Assembly: GCA_900757235.1 (NCBI GenBank)
Contig: CAAENB010000131.1
Span: 1 to 31,850, forward strand
Origin: an uncultured Collinsella sp.
GTDB lineage: Bacteria > Actinomycetota > Coriobacteriia > Coriobacteriales > Coriobacteriaceae
Direction: 5' to 3'
Length of the DNA stretch: 31,850 nucleotides
The position numbers were made by a program, and so were the translations under genes. Positions 30,904-31,850 of this stretch are shown here, one piece after another. The stretch's first letter is position 1. Each line of letters opens with the position of its first letter. Below the pieces are notes generated by a model. The model made no database searches, was not told the origin of the DNA, and saw only the letters and a program-made list of their open reading frames with translations.

Positions 30904-31850
30904 GACGCCACAAGCAGCGACACAGGCAAGGCCGAAGACGGCACCAGCACAAACGCGACAGCAGATACCGTAGAGGACGGCACCGCAACATCCACCGGCG
31001 CCAGCGCAGTCAACACGGAAAGCGCTGACGACACCCCCACCGCCAACGCCACAGACACCGCCGCGCCCGGCACCGCCGCCGCAACCGACACCCCCGCCCC
31101 ATCCCTCCTCGACCAAACCGCCCCCACGCCCGCCGCAATCTCCACCACGTCACAAACCGGCTACGCCCACTCCGCCACCGCAAGCCAAAACGGCGTCACC
31201 TTCACCGTCTCGTGGAACGACGCCCCCGCGGGCACCGCGACGACCTTCCACGTGACCCAAGCCAACGGCTCGTCCCAGGCCAAGGCGCGCATGGACGTGC
31301 CCACCTATTGGGACGGCGGCGGCCAGGAAAGCGTCTGCGACCCGTCGCGCCCGGCATGGGCCAGCTACTACAGCCTGGGCACCGCGGGCCACGACTTTAC
31401 CTTTGACTTCACGGCATCGGGCACGTACCGCATCCACTTCTACTTTATGGACAACGACAGAAACGACCCCCAAAACGACAAGGGAATCTACTACCTGCGC
31501 ACCACGGCGGAGGTGACCGTAAACGACGCCGCCCGCCCGAGCGTCACGCAGATCGTCAACAGCGCCGTGGGCCTGTGCAGGCAAGAGACAAACGGCTCGG
31601 AATACGACATGGCGCTGTGGCTCCACGACTGGACGCTCGACCAGCTGGAGTACGACCACAGCCTCAACTGGTGCTCGGCCGAAAGCGGCCTCACGCGCCA
31701 CCAGGGCACCTGCGAGAGCTACCAGCGCATCTACTCCAAGCTCCTTGACGCCGCGGGCATCGCCAACGGCCGCATCACCGGCAACGGCCACACCTGGAAC
31801 GCCGTAAAGATCGACGGCAAATGGTGCCAGATGGACCTAACCTGGGACGA
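30775..31850 (+). CDS. Secreted surface protein with transglutaminase-like domain (3' end outside window)
   Basis: The ATG at 30775 has GAGAGG 7 nt upstream and the frame is open to the window edge (358 residues seen). It starts with a signal peptide (MKRPLYYLLCAIACTSMVG, cleaved near residues 25-29 at AIAE). A long Thr/Ala/Asp/Ser/Pro-rich low-complexity stalk follows to about residue 115. Next comes a beta-sandwich-like segment (GVTFTVSWNDAPAGTATTF, GTYRIHFYFMDND). From about residue 250 a transglutaminase-like core appears, with the Cys of GTCESYQRIYSKLL, the His of NGHTWNAVKIDG and the Asp of CQMDLTWD. These proteins are cell-surface enzymes or adhesins of gut actinobacteria; C-terminal repeats or an anchor motif would lie beyond the window. 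The 5' part is duplicated at 26791-27045. High GC shows the return to native DNA. Confidence 0.85.
   Translation, partial: MKRPLYYLLCAIACTSMVGATMPMAAIAEVMQPPATAEQQAQADATSSDTGKAEDGTSTNATADTVEDGTATSTGASAVNTESADDTPTANATDTAAPGTAAATDTPAPSLLDQTAPTPAAISTTSQTGYAHSATASQNGVTFTVSWNDAPAGTATTFHVTQANGSSQAKARMDVPTYWDGGGQESVCDPSRPAWASYYSLGTAGHDFTFDFTASGTYRIHFYFMDNDRNDPQNDKGIYYLRTTAEVTVNDAARPSVTQIVNSAVGLCRQETNGSEYDMALWLHDWTLDQLEYDHSLNWCSAESGLTRHQGTCESYQRIYSKLLDAAGIANGRITGNGHTWNAVKIDGKWCQMDLTWD

Overview
The window looks like a chromosome segment of a high-GC Gram-positive gut actinobacterium, most likely a Coriobacteriia member close to Collinsella. This rests on protein style (acidic N-terminal extension of the housekeeping sigma factor, Ala/Glu/Arg-rich IF-2), on gene order and on codon use. 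It is an inference, not a database match.

Positions 1-18458 hold a conserved housekeeping block, almost all on the minus strand. In order of transcription: guaB; leuS with a long palindromic leader; a translation/transcription operon rimP-nusA-infB-rbfA-nrnA-truB-ribF-dnaG-rpoD, with a good promoter and a leader terminator just before rimP; a pair of identical tRNA-Asn genes with their own promoter and terminator; and an Asp23/Gls24 gene followed by a DhaL-type (FakA-like) kinase that leaves the window at its left end.

Positions 18650-21050 are a transition zone: a ModE-like DNA-binding protein (plus strand), a 149-bp MITE-like palindrome, a Cys/Met-metabolism PLP-enzyme homologue that appears to lack the catalytic lysine, and a broken NAD-dependent epimerase gene with an in-frame TAG and a 3' frameshift.

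Positions 21150-30640 are an AT-richer accessory island with the character of a defence island. It holds a toxin-antitoxin-chaperone-like locus (decayed HigB-like remnant, XRE antitoxin, SecB-like chaperone), a SIR2-domain protein, a frameshifted membrane protein with a possible lysozyme-like motif, an unrecognised 272-aa protein, and a reverse transcriptase of the Abi/unknown-group (defence) type. The reverse transcriptase is preceded by a structured leader that could be its noncoding RNA. The 272-aa/RT module lies between two direct repeats of about 255 bp. These repeats are two copies of the promoter-leader and signal-peptide region of a secreted-protein gene. The left copy is a truncated pseudogene. 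The right copy drives the large secreted transglutaminase-like protein that leaves the window at the right end.

The most promising candidate for an undescribed system is the RT plus its upstream structured RNA, possibly with the 272-aa partner. No transposase, integrase, CRISPR array or rRNA was seen.
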